Below, piece after piece: positions 43,937 through 55,159 of a DNA stretch of 64,000 nt (position 1 is the first letter of the stretch; each line of letters begins with the position of its first letter). The position numbers and the translations under genes were made by a program. Under the pieces are notes generated by a model. That model saw only the letters and a list, made by a program, of their open reading frames with translations. It was not told the origin of the DNA and did not search any database. The stretch comes from Takakia lepidozioides (lineage: Eukaryota > Streptophyta > Takakiopsida > Takakiales > Takakiaceae), in assembly GCA_030704615.1 (NCBI GenBank), contig CM060732.1, positions 31,167,053 to 31,231,052 of the forward strand, read 5' to 3'.

Positions 43937-46420
43937 CTATTCCGTCCCCACGGTCGCCCTGCTACCCATTAACCAATTAACAGCTTGCGTCCCCGTTTCT
44001 CTGAAAGGGTGGTCTTTGTCCAAGACCAATGTTGAAAAATGGTCTTTCGTCTGGCGCCATGCTTCAGCATATAGTGGTCTGTTCGTATATGCTGAAGTGC
44101 CTGTGACTCTCTCTGGTGGCTGGAATTTGGGTAATTCCCAGTGAGTATCTTTTTCCATACTCTCGTAGTGCTGCCAGCTTCCCCTCATTGTCACAAACAT
44201 CCGGTACAAGTAACTGCCAATATAAAAACTTGGGCAGCCCATTACAACGTCTACTGCCAGGGTAGGATTAATCTTCAATTGCCCCACTGTCCACATGTAA
44301 GCGACCAGCTCCTTGTACTCCAGGGGAGCCTGGCGCCAAAATTCAACCAATTCTGTCCCTTACCATGTCTCCTCCTTAGCCAGTGGCCTCATCCTGTATC
44401 TCAAATGTATGAGAGTTTGATTGAGCAGATGCAATTGACCCAATGACCTGTAGGGGGTTAAGGCTTTGAATACCTATTCTAGTACTTCTGGGATTTGGTG
44501 GGACTATCATCATTTTAAAGCATTCCTCTGAATACTTTAGTCACTCCCCATCCTGCTTGCATGGCATGATTTGGAAATCATCCACTGCTACTGAAGTTGA
44601 TGCCACCAGAACACTTGGTAATGGTACGGGGTTTACCTCATGAGTAGATGGCCCTGTTGTGGCCTGTACTAGTGCCTGTTGACTTTGTGGTGATTGTGTT
44701 GTTGGTGGTGTTTGTGCTGGTGTTGTTGTTGTTGATTGTATTGGTGCTTCTTGTTCATGGTCTTGCTCCTCTTGGTCGTCTTCGTCCATGAGCTCATCTT
44801 GTTCTGGAATTGGTGGCAGGAATTCCTCGTGAATGTCTGTCACCAACTTCGTCAATTGACATTTCATTTGTCTTACCATTGCCCTGTTGAGTTTCTTCAT
44901 TTCCAGTTCACTCCATTCACTCAACCATGCTCGGGCCAAGGCTGCGTCTGCTGCATTCAGCCCTGCTTGCAATGTCAGCTTTTCCAGTTGTTGTTTCTAT
45001 TCTTGTTCATTGCCTATTGCAATGTCTCTTTCTGTGGTGGCTGTGAACAACCTGCTTTCAACATTTTCCCTTTCCCTCAGTAGTACAGTGTTGCATGAAA
45101 GCCACTTGCTTCTCTGGTCTTTGGCAGTCTTCAGCTGCCCCTTGAGTGTATCCACCTGCTCCTTAAGTGTCTGCACCTGTCCTGTGAGCGTTTCCACCTT
45201 TGTCTCTGTTTTTCGAGATCACTCTCTTTCTGCATCGAGGTCGGCTTGGACATTGCGTGTTTCTTCTCTCTGTCTTTGCCACTTCTGTTCCCACTCGTCT
45301 CTGTGTTGTATCAAAGTGTTGTATTGGCAAAGTAAGGTCGTCTTTTGATCTTCCAATGATGCGATTGTAACCTCGTGGTTACATATTGTTCTTGTTGTCG
45401 CCAATTCCCTCTGGTGTTTTTCTTTGATGTGTTCTAAGATCATGCTAAGGTTCTCTGGGATCCTTAGCCCTGTCCATGCAAGCCATTACTTGACCCAACG
45501 CTTGTATTGTCTGCAAAATTACATTCTGCAGCGTTTCTTCCAAACCTGTGTCCCATGCTGTTGTATCCAGAACCTGTTGTGCGAGTAGTAATTCCAAGTT
45601 GGAATTATTGTCTTGCTACTGCTGACTTTGTGCCTCTTGCACCACCTGCTGTTGCTGCACCACTATGGCTCCCTCCTCTGTTCCTGGTTGTGTGGCCTCT
45701 GCAGGTGTTGTTTGCTAGATTTTGGTGTCAACATGGCTAATTTCCATGGGTGTTGCTTCATTGGTTTGCGGCTGGTCCCCTCCTTCTGGCTATTGATTCT
45801 CTTTTTCTCTCTGCAGTGTGGAATTAGCCGTCGAGTTGAAGATGTTTTCTTCTATTGCACTCGTGGTTGCTTCGTTGATCCGGGCTCTCTTTGCAAGTCC
45901 GCACTCTTCTTCTAATTGTTGTGTTTCTTCCTCTTGACCTGCTGCCGTGTCATTTCCTTCCTCCTCCATCGTTTCTACCCGTTGCATGATTCCCAACGTC
46001 GTTTGCTCTTCGGATGTCAAGTGTATAGTGTGTCGAATCATTTGGAGTAACAAGGGAGTAACCATGGTAACAGTCGCTTTCTTCTTCTTCTTTGTCAACC
46101 TGGTCAATTCTTGGGTTAACTTCTTCAATAAGAAGCATGCCCAATTCACGATTTGCCCATTGAGGCAAATCAACACTTGATCGATTAGCTCCTTCGTGCA
46201 ATAGCTGTGGTTTTGCCCGAGGCAAACCAACGTGCTAAAGTACAACGGCTATTTTCTTAAAGCCGGGGTTTTTGCTGTGACTGCATCTGTAGCCCTGATC
46301 GGCTTGGTTGAGATTCTCAAACAAGTCCGCAAGTACAAACCGCGGAGGTTTGCCGCTGTGCGCTGGTACGTCCAGACTGGGAAGGTGAAACACTTCCGCC
46401 AAGTACTTCTCCGTCAATAG
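43937..46420 (-). pseudogene. Ty3/gypsy 3' accessory ORF (coiled coil plus conserved C-terminal domain), second copy
   Basis: On the minus strand an N-terminal part (46420-45790, RFVLADLFENLNQADQ, then LICLNGQIVNWACFLLKKL) is followed by a coiled coil (45443-44997, with METLTGQVQTLKEQVDTLKG), a Gln/Thr/Pro-rich acidic linker (44970-44560) and the C-terminal domain (44350-43937: EYKELVAYMWTVGQLKI, VDVVMGCPSFYIGSYLYRMF). The last motif aligns with VPSLVMGCGLYYAACFISR in the first copy. The following ALYAEAWRQ- and DHPF-type segments align in order. Stops and frame changes break it. It ends about 170 bp before the polypurine tract. No envelope features are seen. Confidence 0.65.
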
Positions 46421-46466
46421 AATCTGTGTGTTACGGACATTTGTGGGGGGTTGCTATTCCATGAGC

Positions 46467-46970
46467 TCATGAGCCCATGAGCGGGCTGATGTCCATTGAG
46501 GACTTGCCTGATCTCCAGGATGATCTCGGAACTTCCATGACCTCATCGGAGTCGGACAGGTTGTGAACAACCCGGTTCTCGCTCATCTTCATTGATGGGT
46601 TCGGCTCTGGATTAACTTCGTTGCGGACTTCTCTCTTTGAGGTGCCCACTCTCTGATTCACGGATTGTTTCGTGGAAGGCACCAGGATAGAAGGCGCATT
46701 TGGCGGGCAAATGAAGTCCCCAACAGCCTTGTATATGATGCTGTCCGATGGTGGAATTCGCCATTCCTTGCCATCGCCGAAATCATCGTGGAGCACAACA
46801 ATACTTTCGACTACAACTCCGTTTGAATCCTTCCTTTCCTCCTCCAAAAATACCGACCCCGGTTTCAGGTGGTATCGAACGCAGAGATATTTCTCCATAA
46901 CCCGGCAGATCTCCCCTCTGCACGGAAATATGGCTCTATGCTCGTGAGGAGGGCAATACACTATAGCGCT
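46467..46970 (-). CDS. Hypothetical protein next to the TIR of MULE copy 3
   Basis: A minus-strand frame reads GEICRVMEKYLCVRYHLKPG, then VVVESIVVLHDDFGDGKEWR, ICPPNAPSILVP, and an acidic/Ser-rich tail (NLSDSDEVMEVP). The upstream 25 codons of the open frame are a shadow of the cargo exon, so the true start is unclear (perhaps M at about 46898). I do not recognise the family. It has protein-like composition and no stops. It may be a third transposon gene or a captured host fragment. It has no counterpart at the left end of copy 1. Confidence 0.4.
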   Translation of the reverse strand, partial: SAIVYCPPHEHRAIFPCRGEICRVMEKYLCVRYHLKPGSVFLEEERKDSNGVVVESIVVLHDDFGDGKEWRIPPSDSIIYKAVGDFICPPNAPSILVPSTKQSVNQRVGTSKREVRNEVNPEPNPSMKMSENRVVHNLSDSDEVMEVPRSSWRSGKSSMDISPLMGS

Positions 46971-48965
46971 ATAGCCCCCGCAATTACCCATACGGTGGAG
47001 ACTGGAGGAGGGGAAAAAACACCACAAAGAGCACGGATTGTGCAAGTTCGAGGTGAAGCCGGGGAGAGGACAGTAGAGATCGCCGTGGAGTGTGTTGTGC
47101 TGAAGGTTGCGGGGCCCAAAGATCGCAGTCTTCTCAAAGCGGCAATGGCAGACATCAACTCATAAGTTACAATGCCTCTTGCTTTGGAACTTTGAATTTG
47201 AAACAGTCGTTTCATTGCCAATTGTCATATTTGTTGCAAATTCTCATTTCTGTATTGTTTAATGGAAATGTGACATTGCAGGGTGACTGAGAATGCCTTC
47301 ATTGCCACCAACTTGTCCCATATGCTCTTCCAAGTGAAGGATGTTGGGAAGCAGGGGGTGCAAGAGTTTGCCAATTCATTCAATGCCGACCTCCTGCGCA
47401 AGTCGGAGGCAAAGGCAGACAGAACCTGGTATAGGCTGAGCATGGACGCCATGGTGGACTACATATTTCGGGTAAAGCTCCTGACTGTTTTGTTCAGCTT
47501 ATTTGTCTCTCCACCCCCAATAGAAGAAAAGTGTTGACCAGGATTTCTAATCTTATGTGCGCATTCTTGAGAGACAAAAATTTAGCAGGATTTGGCACAT
47601 GCGTGGAGGTTGTACATGGAGTCAGAGGAGAAGAAACTAACCATCCCGGCACTGGAATCGTATCTCAAAGCTATGGAGGCGAAGGCCCGCATAAAGTACA
47701 AGTCGCGGATGGTAAAGTGTGTGGCCATAGCTTATCCCGCCCTTGGTGCCGACTTTCTGGTGGAGGTGGGGAAGCACTACTCCCGCGCTCTGAAGCCCAT
47801 GATGACATTGGAGAAGCTGCATCATCTAGCCACATCCTGTGTGGATGCAACAGAAAAGGTTATACATTCTTAACCAAATTGTCGTGGCAACAATTCATTT
47901 TTGTGGTGTTTGGCGCTTACTAATATGCTGGGTGGATGGACAGACCCGGTGGCTCCAAATCTGGAATGGTTCCCAAAGTACAAGGGACATGTGGAGCTTC
48001 CCCAAACCCGGCAAACTGTCCGACCCCACATTCGACATGTGGATGAACCGCATGACATGGTGGTTTTAGGTACTTTCCCACGCTTCATTTGGGGCTTCTA
48101 CTCTTGTATTGGATGGATTTATTGTATTTTTTGAGGTAAGCGGTCTGATGGAGAATCTCCACAGGTGACGACGAATGCGCAAGAGCAGCTTGACACACAA
48201 GCACATCAGTTCAAGCTGGAGATTTCTGGTGAAGCAAAGAGCCTACGTGACTATGTGACGAGGTACTTTCTGCTCTACAAAACCGACCTATTCTTTCGGG
48301 AGATACCACATGCCCGCCGGAGCCACGAGTTCACCGACCAGCCGAACGCGGACAAAGCGGCAATGCGCCTTCTGTACAGGTACATACGCGTTGCCTTTCT
48401 TTTTAGTCCCTACATTTCGGGAATGTAAGAGGCCTTATGTGGCGCATATGTTCCTTGGGGTGGCTGGCACCGAAACTGGAAATTCGGCGCCATTTTTCCA
48501 GTACCGGGCCCAGTTAGTTCGGCGTCTATTCGGCGTCTATTTTGCAGTTTCATTCCCTAAAGTTTACCTCTTTCCCGGGACCTCATTCTGTGTGTGTTTC
48601 TTGAATGCAGGTACTGCAAGTTCTCCCTTTTGGAAAGGTCATCTGTCCTTCGAGCCGCCATTCTTCCTCGCATGGAGGAACCCTGGGGCTGACTCCATGT
48701 ACACTGACGTTATCATGAAGGAGTGGCATCTGGAACATTTGCGCGACTGCCCTTGGTATGTGGACCTTCCGCCCGGCTCGCTCGACTCATCCGAGTTTCA
48801 ATTGAAGCTGGATGCTGAGTCCCGACGAAACCGGGCTCCGCTGCCTCCGCTGGGTCCAAAGGAGGCGAGAGCGCTTGCCAAGTCCAGGAAAGCGGCAGAG
48901 CTTGCTCAGGCAGGTATTCAGGAGAAATTGAATGAGAAGAATAAAGGACAAAAGAAAATGACATT
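46971..48965 (+). pseudogene. ParB/MTase-like cargo gene, middle exons, ParB core deleted (copy 3)
   Basis: Exon 1 starts inside the N-terminal linker (APAITHTVETGGGEKTPQRA) and jumps directly to AVECVVLKVAGPKDRSLLKA. The residues carrying DGNHRLLA in copy 1 are therefore deleted. Exons 2-6 follow with the same splice sites: VTENAFIATNLSHMLF, KARIKYKSRMVK, TRWLQIWNGSQSTRDMW, NAQEQLDTQAHQFKLE, YCKFSLLE-like, EWHLEHLRDCPWYVDLPPG. The TTCAG donor region after WWF is mutated to TTTTAG at 48063-48068. The frame ends near 48965, before the methyltransferase domain. Copy 3 retains a GTTGTACATGG-like segment (about 47607) that copy 1 has lost. Confidence 0.75.
48380..48610 (+). repeat. Intron with a single AATTCGGCGCCATTTTT unit (copy 3)
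   Basis: One unit (about 48475-48502, arms ACTGGAAA and TTTTCCAGT) sits in a 231-bp intron, the counterpart of the ten-unit array in copy 1. Confidence 0.8.
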
Positions 48966-49104
48966 GATGAACCATGATTTTTGCAAATCATCCCCTGGTG
49001 CTTGAGGTAGTTTCCTGATCAGAGTCTTCATTCTCTCCAGGTAGTCGACTACCAATTTTTTATTTTTTTGTCTTAGGTTCTGTAATCATGTAAAGATTTC
49101 AGAC

Positions 49105-49287
49105 GTGGATTAAGCAACCTGCAGAGATGTTGATTCATATGACTACCAGGGATTAGCTATCTTTCAAATGATTACTCTGTAATCGTTTCAGAATGCATAC
49201 CGTCGGACAACCTCTGTTGCATGTCTTGGGAAATGGGCTGTAGAGTTGAGAGCCTATTTTGTTTAAGTCATAAACCAGCGGTTAACA
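49105..49287 (+). mobile_element. 3' part of a Ty3/gypsy LTR
   Basis: It matches the last 180 bp of the LTR at 23037-23871 (GATTAAGCAACCTGCAG, TAATCGTTTCAGAATGCATA, AACCAGCGGTTAACA). A PBS follows at 49288. The upstream part is lost. Confidence 0.8.
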
Positions 49288-49315
49288 TTTGGCGACCATA
49301 CTGGGAACTAACGGT

Positions 49316-50575
49316 ATGTTGAGTTCAAGTGAACTCAAGGAAGGATGGCTACTCAGTGATTTCTTGAAATCACAAAAGAACGAGTCAACGGAAGCAGATG
49401 AATGGAAAGCATTCCTGAAAAAATTTCATGGCTTACCAGTAGCAATACAACAGAAGATCTTTCTTTCAATTGCGTAAGAAGATGACAAATGGGGATTAAA
49501 GGAAGGAGTGATCAGTATTACACGATCACCTTGGGAATGTAGAATCAGAAGTGAAGAATGGTTGTCTCGTCTAGCCTTATTGATTACTCTAATCCCAATC
49601 AGAAAAGTTTGCTACACTAGTTATATTTTCAAGGAAGGATGTTCAAATTATGAATATTGTCATATGATCATAGAAGCAGTAGAGTACTGGATACCCAAAG
49701 ACTTGTTACAAGTTAGATACACTGAGAAAGACAAATGATATTATTGTGCCCATTAAAAGATTGGTGATCAATCAGTAAATGAGAATTAAGTCGTGATACG
49801 GATTCTGGCAAGATAGTGTAAATCTTGAAGAAAGGGTAGAGACCACTATAATTTTCTTTACTGACATACCAAGGCTTATTAAAGGGTGCTGAAAATGTGA
49901 TGTGGGAATGAATGAGGAAATTAAGGAAAAAGTTAAGCAAGACAGAGATGAAAGAGTAGAGAAATATGTTGCAGAAAGAGAAGCTCGGTTGAGAAAAGAG
50001 TTCCCGGAATTACAAAACTTGAATATTATTCAAGGTGAGGCATCAACACAAATTGACAGTGATAAACTAGAAGATCAGGAAATCGGATCTTTGGCAAGTG
50101 AGAACACTACACCAAAAGGAGTTGCAAGTAATGCACTTGGCGAATGGTTACCACAAGAAAGATTTGAAGGACCTTCTACAGTAACAAGTCCAAATCGAGG
50201 TTTTGCTGAAATATTGGAAGAAAAATTTGAGAATATTCTGAGTGAAGAAGGTGAAAGAAGTGAAACTACTTCTCCAGAAAGGATAACTAGGACTGCACTC
50301 AAAGCTTTTAAAGATTCATTAAGCTTAGTAGGGACAACAGTTGGAAGACGACTATCATTGGGACAAGGACTTCCTAGTTTTGAATCATTGTTTGGAAGAC
50401 AAACACCAACAACACCACTAGCCTTGACAATCCCAACACCAACACAGCCAGCAGTAGCGGGACCATTCCAGTTTGGACAGCCGGTTGCACCAACAGCACC
50501 AATGGCTTTAGCAGCAAGCAAAACCAGACCGCCGTTTCCTTTATATGATGGGAAATCTGACCCGGATATCCATCT
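49316..50575 (+). pseudogene. Ty3/gypsy gag, N-terminal part, split by MULE copy 2
   Basis: Starts MLSSSELKEGWLLSDFL, with stops at 49475 and 49736. It continues in the 49902 frame with a coiled-coil-like charged segment (EEIKEKVKQDRDERVEKYVA), a Pro/Thr/Ala-rich linker (50400-50520) and RPPFPLYDGKSDPDIHL, the start of the retrotransposon gag core. Copy 2 inserted at HL. The reading resumes at 55160 as NQFENMCTIYNEA. Confidence 0.82.
50567..50575 (+). repeat. Target-site duplication of MULE copy 2, left
   Basis: TATCCATCT, repeated exactly at 55151-55159. Confidence 0.88.
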
Positions 50576-50859
50576 GGGGGATGCTAGAGTGTGAGCCTAG
50601 CCACGTGAGCCTAGGAGCCTGGCGTGAGCCCAGGACACGTGGCATGATTTTGGGAAAGATGCGGCGTCTATTTCCGTGGAAGAGGATCCATTACCGCAGA
50701 AACACGTCTTCATCCATATTAACCCTGCAACCCCAAACAAAAACCCTAACCCTTGTTAGCCTTAGGGACCCACCTCAACCCCGACAGTGAACCTCGCCAT
50801 CCCGCCCCTATGCATGATACTGCGCACTGACATCATCCATGGGCCATCCCATGCATGCA

Positions 50860-50935
50860 ACATTCATCCATAGTGTACATCCAATCGGGGTTCATCCATC
50901 CAAAAACATTCATCTTCCATCCATCCAACCAAATA
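50860..50935. repeat. CATCCATCC-rich subterminal motifs
   Basis: Several (TT)CATCCATCC units lie 280-360 bp from the left end of copy 2, and again 350-380 bp from the right end (54770-54800). Confidence 0.6.
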
Positions 50936-51205
50936 TTGGTGTGATGGCATATGTCGAATGACTGTCTACTGGACTATGCACATATTCATCTCTATTGAAA
51001 AACTTTTATTGAATGCAAACGGTTGAATTTGAGAGCAATGATTAGAATGAAAACACTTTCAAATTCGCAGGACGCGGGGGAGAGAATGTTTCAATTCAGG
51101 GATGTGAATTTCATTGTAGTCCGTGCTCATTACAACGGATGGTGGGAAGAGAAATGGTGGTGCAACGGAAAACGGAGAGTGTGTCCCCTCATGTTCCATA
51201 AATGA

Positions 51206-52500
51206 ATGCCCTCAAGTACATCCGTAGGTGGTATCAACACTGCTACTGCTACCACCTGAAACTGCTGCACTATCATCTATGAAGAGGTGCCTGAGCGTCT
51301 TCCTGGAACTCCAACGCAAAGGTAGGGGAGAAAGCACAGCTGCTTGCACACGAACAATGTCTTCCGCGTAATCGGGAAGGACATAATTAGGAGGTGGGCT
51401 CCAGCACAAGTCCCTCAAGTATATGGAAGACAGGGGCCACGAGAGTACGTTCACATTCCTGCAATCAGAAATGCACCATTTGGGTAACAATCAGACAACA
51501 GAAGGGGACGCGACAGAGCATATACACAGGGATCAAATAGACAGAAAATGAACTTACTCACATGAAAAGTCATTGTCCAGGTCTTTGTCGTCACCGTCGA
51601 GGATATCAATTTGCGCAGTGACATCCTTGACATTGGAGGTAGACGCGCCCCCTTGCAACTCGGCGAGGAGGCCACTAAAAATATCTTCATCTCCTTCCAT
51701 ACCAAACAAGTGCTTGCCATCTACCTTGCAAGCATGGTAAGAAGCGCCTGCAAGAGACAAATTGAAGGAATTAGAGTTTTAGAATATTGAGTAAAGAAGG
51801 TGCAGAAGAAAAGAAATCGATGACAAAGGCAAGAAGAGAAACATGTGCCAAGAGTGAGATCTATGATGGGGGCCCCTGGCCAAGAACAACTCTCAATGAT
51901 CGTTTGGATAAAAGCCGGGCTTTTTTCACGGGCCCCTCTCCAAGGCGTTCCATTTGGCTTTCGCAAACATACGTTGGAATCGACATAGTTGTAGTGCATG
52001 TCGTCGACGACAGGATCGAACCTCTCTTTTATGAAACATCATCCCCGTGAAGCTCGAACTCCACCACTGTGGTGGGAGTCGACAGTGGATGTACCCTCAC
52101 GAGACAGACGGCCTCAAATAGACGGGTTTGCGATGAAGAGGACAATAATTAGTGAGGAATGTTTCATAGCACATCTGGGTGGGAGTGCAGACCCATTCTG
52201 GATGGAACTGGTTCAGAGTCATAACTCATGCACCGCCATAACTGAGTGCGCTGAAACACTCAATTCAGGCAGTGCGAACAGCATGACTTCATAATAGTCA
52301 ATACAGTGGAACTTCAATAGAGAAGACATAAAAACGAAGTATTTGAAACCCACATTCTGCCCTGGGCAATCCCCCTTCGTCAGATATAGGCTGTTGACAC
52401 AGTTCCAGGTCTTGATAATCCGCATCCCCGAGGCTTTCAAGTAGCTTGCCAGCTCCCGACGACATCGCATCGTGACAGATTGTATGATAACCAAAAAAAT
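51206..52500 (-). pseudogene. Cargo gene C-terminal methyltransferase-like exons (copy 2)
   Basis: On the minus strand: ASYLKASGMRIIKTWNCVNS and LYLTKGDCPG (52470-52360); MHYNYVDSNVCL, REKSPAFIQTIIESC and IIDLTLGTC (51999-51850), motif X and motif I; then GASYHACKVDGKHLFGMEGD (51747-51690), the glycine-rich loop continuation and an acidic motif II. The C-terminal region has PPPNYVLPDYAEDI (about 51400), matching the YILPTYV segment of copy 1. Upstream ParB, linker and motif IV exons are deleted. Motif I reads LTLGTC instead of LTCGTG, which weakens a cofactor-binding role. Confidence 0.7.
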
Positions 52501-52554
52501 TAAAAATTAAAAAGAAAAAAAAATGGTTCCCTCTCCTCCCCCCCCCGGGAGAAC

Positions 52555-52574
52555 TGAGTGCGTCAACGCACTCA
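52555..52574. repeat. TGAGTGCGT-CA-ACGCACTCA palindrome (copy 2)
   Basis: Nine-base arms (TGAGTGCGT and its complement) flank CA. Degenerate relatives lie at 52243-52262, 52703-52722 and about 53431-53450. A local duplication of about 148 bp with C runs (52540-52548 and 52676-52696) carries two of them. Confidence 0.75.
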
Positions 52575-52739
52575 ATTTCTTCATGATCATGATTTCAGGA
52601 TGTCATCGACGACAGGTGCGGGTCCGGATTTTCACCCCGGGTACCCGACGGGTTTTGGGGGAAACCCAAACCCGCACCCCCCCCCCCCCCCCCCCCGAGA
52701 ACTAAGTGCGTCAACACACTCAATTTTTTCATGATCATG

Positions 52740-53277
52740 ATTTCAGGATGATCATTGACGAACTGGAGATGGGCAAGTTGGAGGACGCCGGCTTTCGTCT
52801 GCACTGATCTGTGGCGTTGACTCTTGGTGGCCTTGCTGCTATGGTGCCTCCTCCAGACGATACTTCGCATCCCACAAGAAGGAATGGCAAAACAGTGCAT
52901 CAGGTGGCTTCGGGGCCTGATCACGATGCGAAGGTGGAATCGGCCAGACTACTTCAGGGTCGGGTAACAGGAACTATGGAAGTACCTTCAACTGGGTATG
53001 GACGGGTTTATACTTCACATCTGGGTCTGTTTTGCACGACAAGGCCTATCAGGTGACGGTGGGAAATTTTCCGGGGTGTACCTGTCCCGACTTCGAGTGC
53101 ATGCGTGAGGAAGCTCTAGGAAAGAGAGGGAAATGGGTTCCCTGCAAGCATCTTTACTACATCTTTTTGCGCAGGATGTATTGTGATCCCAAAAGAGACC
53201 AAATCATTCACCAGGCGACACTAGGTCCTGGTGAGGTACGGACACTTTTGCAGCGAGATATTGGCAATATCGGGTAG
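52740..53277 (+). pseudogene. MULE transposase C-terminus with SWIM zinc finger (copy 2)
   Basis: The best frame reads VTGTMEVPSTGYGRVYTSHL, then (after a frame change near 53030) HDKAYQVTVGNFPGCTCPDF, KWVPCKHLYYIFLRRMY and a short tail to TAG at 53275. C-x-C and C-x-H make the SWIM finger found at the C-terminus of many Mutator-like transposases. The DDE core is deleted. The gene runs toward the right end, opposite to the cargo fragment. Confidence 0.85.
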
Positions 53278-53539
53278 TGTTGCATATGTTGCGATTTTTC
53301 GCAATGTCGGAAAGGGCTGCCTTGTTTGTAGAACATGTATACACAGTTCTTAAATCTGGACAAGCAGGCGATGTCTCGTTATGAAATGTAGTTTATTTTT
53401 TCATCGGGTTTGGTTAATGAGCCTCTAAAATTGAGTGCGTCAATGCACACCACTTCTGCCCCCACCCCCAATATTGCCCCAGGGCAATTTTTTTTTTGTT
53501 TTAAAATTTAAAAAAAAAAAATTTGTTCGAGGGCCTGCC

Positions 53540-54720
53540 AAACATGGACAAGTGTCAGTATGAAAGCTCATTTTATTTTTTGACGGCCTCTACAGAAGCA
53601 TTGCGTAAATGAGCTTCATGATGACCATCTATTTTTTTTTCCATTTCTTCTTAAATAACAGGCACCTGAACAAGTTTCACAATGACAGCTCATTTGTTTT
53701 CCACGTCCTCTATACAAACAACCCTAAATAAGCATTCATGATGACCATATGTTTTTTTTTTCACCTCTTCTTCACAAACAAACCCTAATTTATTCATGAT
53801 GACATCTGATTTTTTATTCACCTCTTTTTCATCAACAGAAACCTGAACAAGATTGACAATGATAGAGCTCAATTTTTTTCACCTCTTCTTCACAAACAAA
53901 CCCTAAATAAGCATTCATGATGACCATTTGTTTTTTTTTCACCTCTTCTTCAATAACAGAAACCTGAAGAAGTTTGACAATGGTAGAGCTCAAGTTTTTT
54001 TTTCATCTCTTCTTCACAAACAATCCCTAATTTATTCCCTAAATAAGCATTCATGATGACCATCTGGTTTTTTTTTCACATCTTCTTCAATAACAGAAAC
54101 CTGAAGAAGTTTGACAATGATAGAGCTCAACTTTTTTTTTCACCTCTTCTTCACAAACAAACCCTAAATAAGCATTCATGATGACCATCTAATATTTTTT
54201 TCACCTCTTCTTCAATAACAGAAACCTTAACAAGTTTGAGAATGAGAGCTCAATTTATTCTTCACAAACAAACCCTAAATAAACATTCATAATGACCATC
54301 TGATTTTTTTTTTCACCTCTTCTTCAATAACAGAAACCTGAACAAGTTTGACAATGATAGAGCTTAACTATTTTTCACCTCTTCTTCACAAACAAACCCT
54401 ATATAAGCATTCATGATGACCATATGATTTTTTTTTCACCTCTTCTTCAATAACAGAATCCTAAACAAGTTTCACAAGGATAGCTCAATGTTTTTTTTTA
54501 CCTCTTCTTCACAAACACACCCTAAATAAGCAATCACAATGACCACGTGTTTTTTTTTCACCTCATCTTCAATAACACAAACCTGAACAAGTTCCACAAT
54601 AAACCGCTCATTTTGTTACACATCTTCTTCACAAACAAAGCCTAAATAAGCTTGAAGATGACCATCTGTTTAATTTTCACCTCATCTACATTAACAAAAA
54701 CCATTGTCTGTTTCACAATG
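53540..54720. repeat. Tandem repeat of about 120 bp inside MULE copy 2
   Basis: About ten units contain CACCTCTTCTTCAATAACAG, AACCTGAACAAGTTTGACAA, then CACAAACAAACCCTAAATAA and GCATTCATGATGACCATCTG, separated by T runs. Units vary in length. No coding potential. Confidence 0.9.
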
Positions 54721-55150
54721 AGGGGTCATATTTTGGGGCCTGTTCTTGCCCATCCTCATTATTTTTAATATTTCATCCATCCATCATCCATCCACCATGG
54801 ATGAAATACTGGAAACGTCAGATAGCTTGACAATGAGCATCCAAACTTTTCTTGCCTCTTGTTCATGCAAGAATCCCTAAATAAGATTCACGATGACTCA
54901 CCTAGCCTTTTTTTTTCACCTCTTCTTCAATAAGAAAACCTCAGTAAGTTTCACAATGACCATTTCATTCTTTCTATTCTTTTTTTAAGCGCTATAACTG
55001 CTTCCACAACAATAGGACCCTCTCTAAACAGAGGACTCGGGTATGGGGCCTGCTTCTTCCTCCACTAAACCCCTGGGCTCACGCTTAGAGGGCAAAGCGT
55101 GAGCCGAGCTCTTGGGCTCACGCGGCTAGGCTCACGCCGTAGCTGCACTC

Positions 55151-55159
55151 TATCCATCT
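55151..55159 (+). repeat. Target-site duplication of MULE copy 2, right
   Basis: TATCCATCT, identical to 50567-50575. Confidence 0.88.

Larger units (their letters stand above)
46446..48965 (+). mobile_element. MULE-type element copy 3, left end present, right part lost
   Basis: The left end GGGGGTTGCTATTCCATGAG matches the right end of copy 1 in inverse. CATGAG/GAGCGG units follow. It holds a minus-strand frame of unknown function and the middle part of the cargo gene. The cargo reading stops near 48965 and LTR sequence begins soon after. No right TIR or target duplication is visible. Confidence 0.75.
50576..55150. mobile_element. MULE-type deletion derivative, 4575 bp (copy 2)
   Basis: Flanked by a 9-bp duplication (TATCCATCT). 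The left end is GGGGGATGCTAGAGTGTGAG; the right end read inward is GAGTGCAGCTACGGCGTGAG. Both continue CCTAGCC(A/G)CGTGAGCC. Inside are the C-terminal part of the cargo gene (minus, 52500-51206) and the C-terminal SWIM part of the transposase (plus, 52740-53277), back to back at their broken sides. This is the expected product of an internal deletion from a head-to-head element. A tandem repeat fills 53.5-54.7 kb. Excision restores gag DPDIHLNQFENM. Confidence 0.9.

Noticed and set aside
52676-52696. Poly-C run as a functional element
   Set aside because: Homopolymer runs also occur at 52540 and near a local duplication; sequencing or slippage is the simpler explanation.
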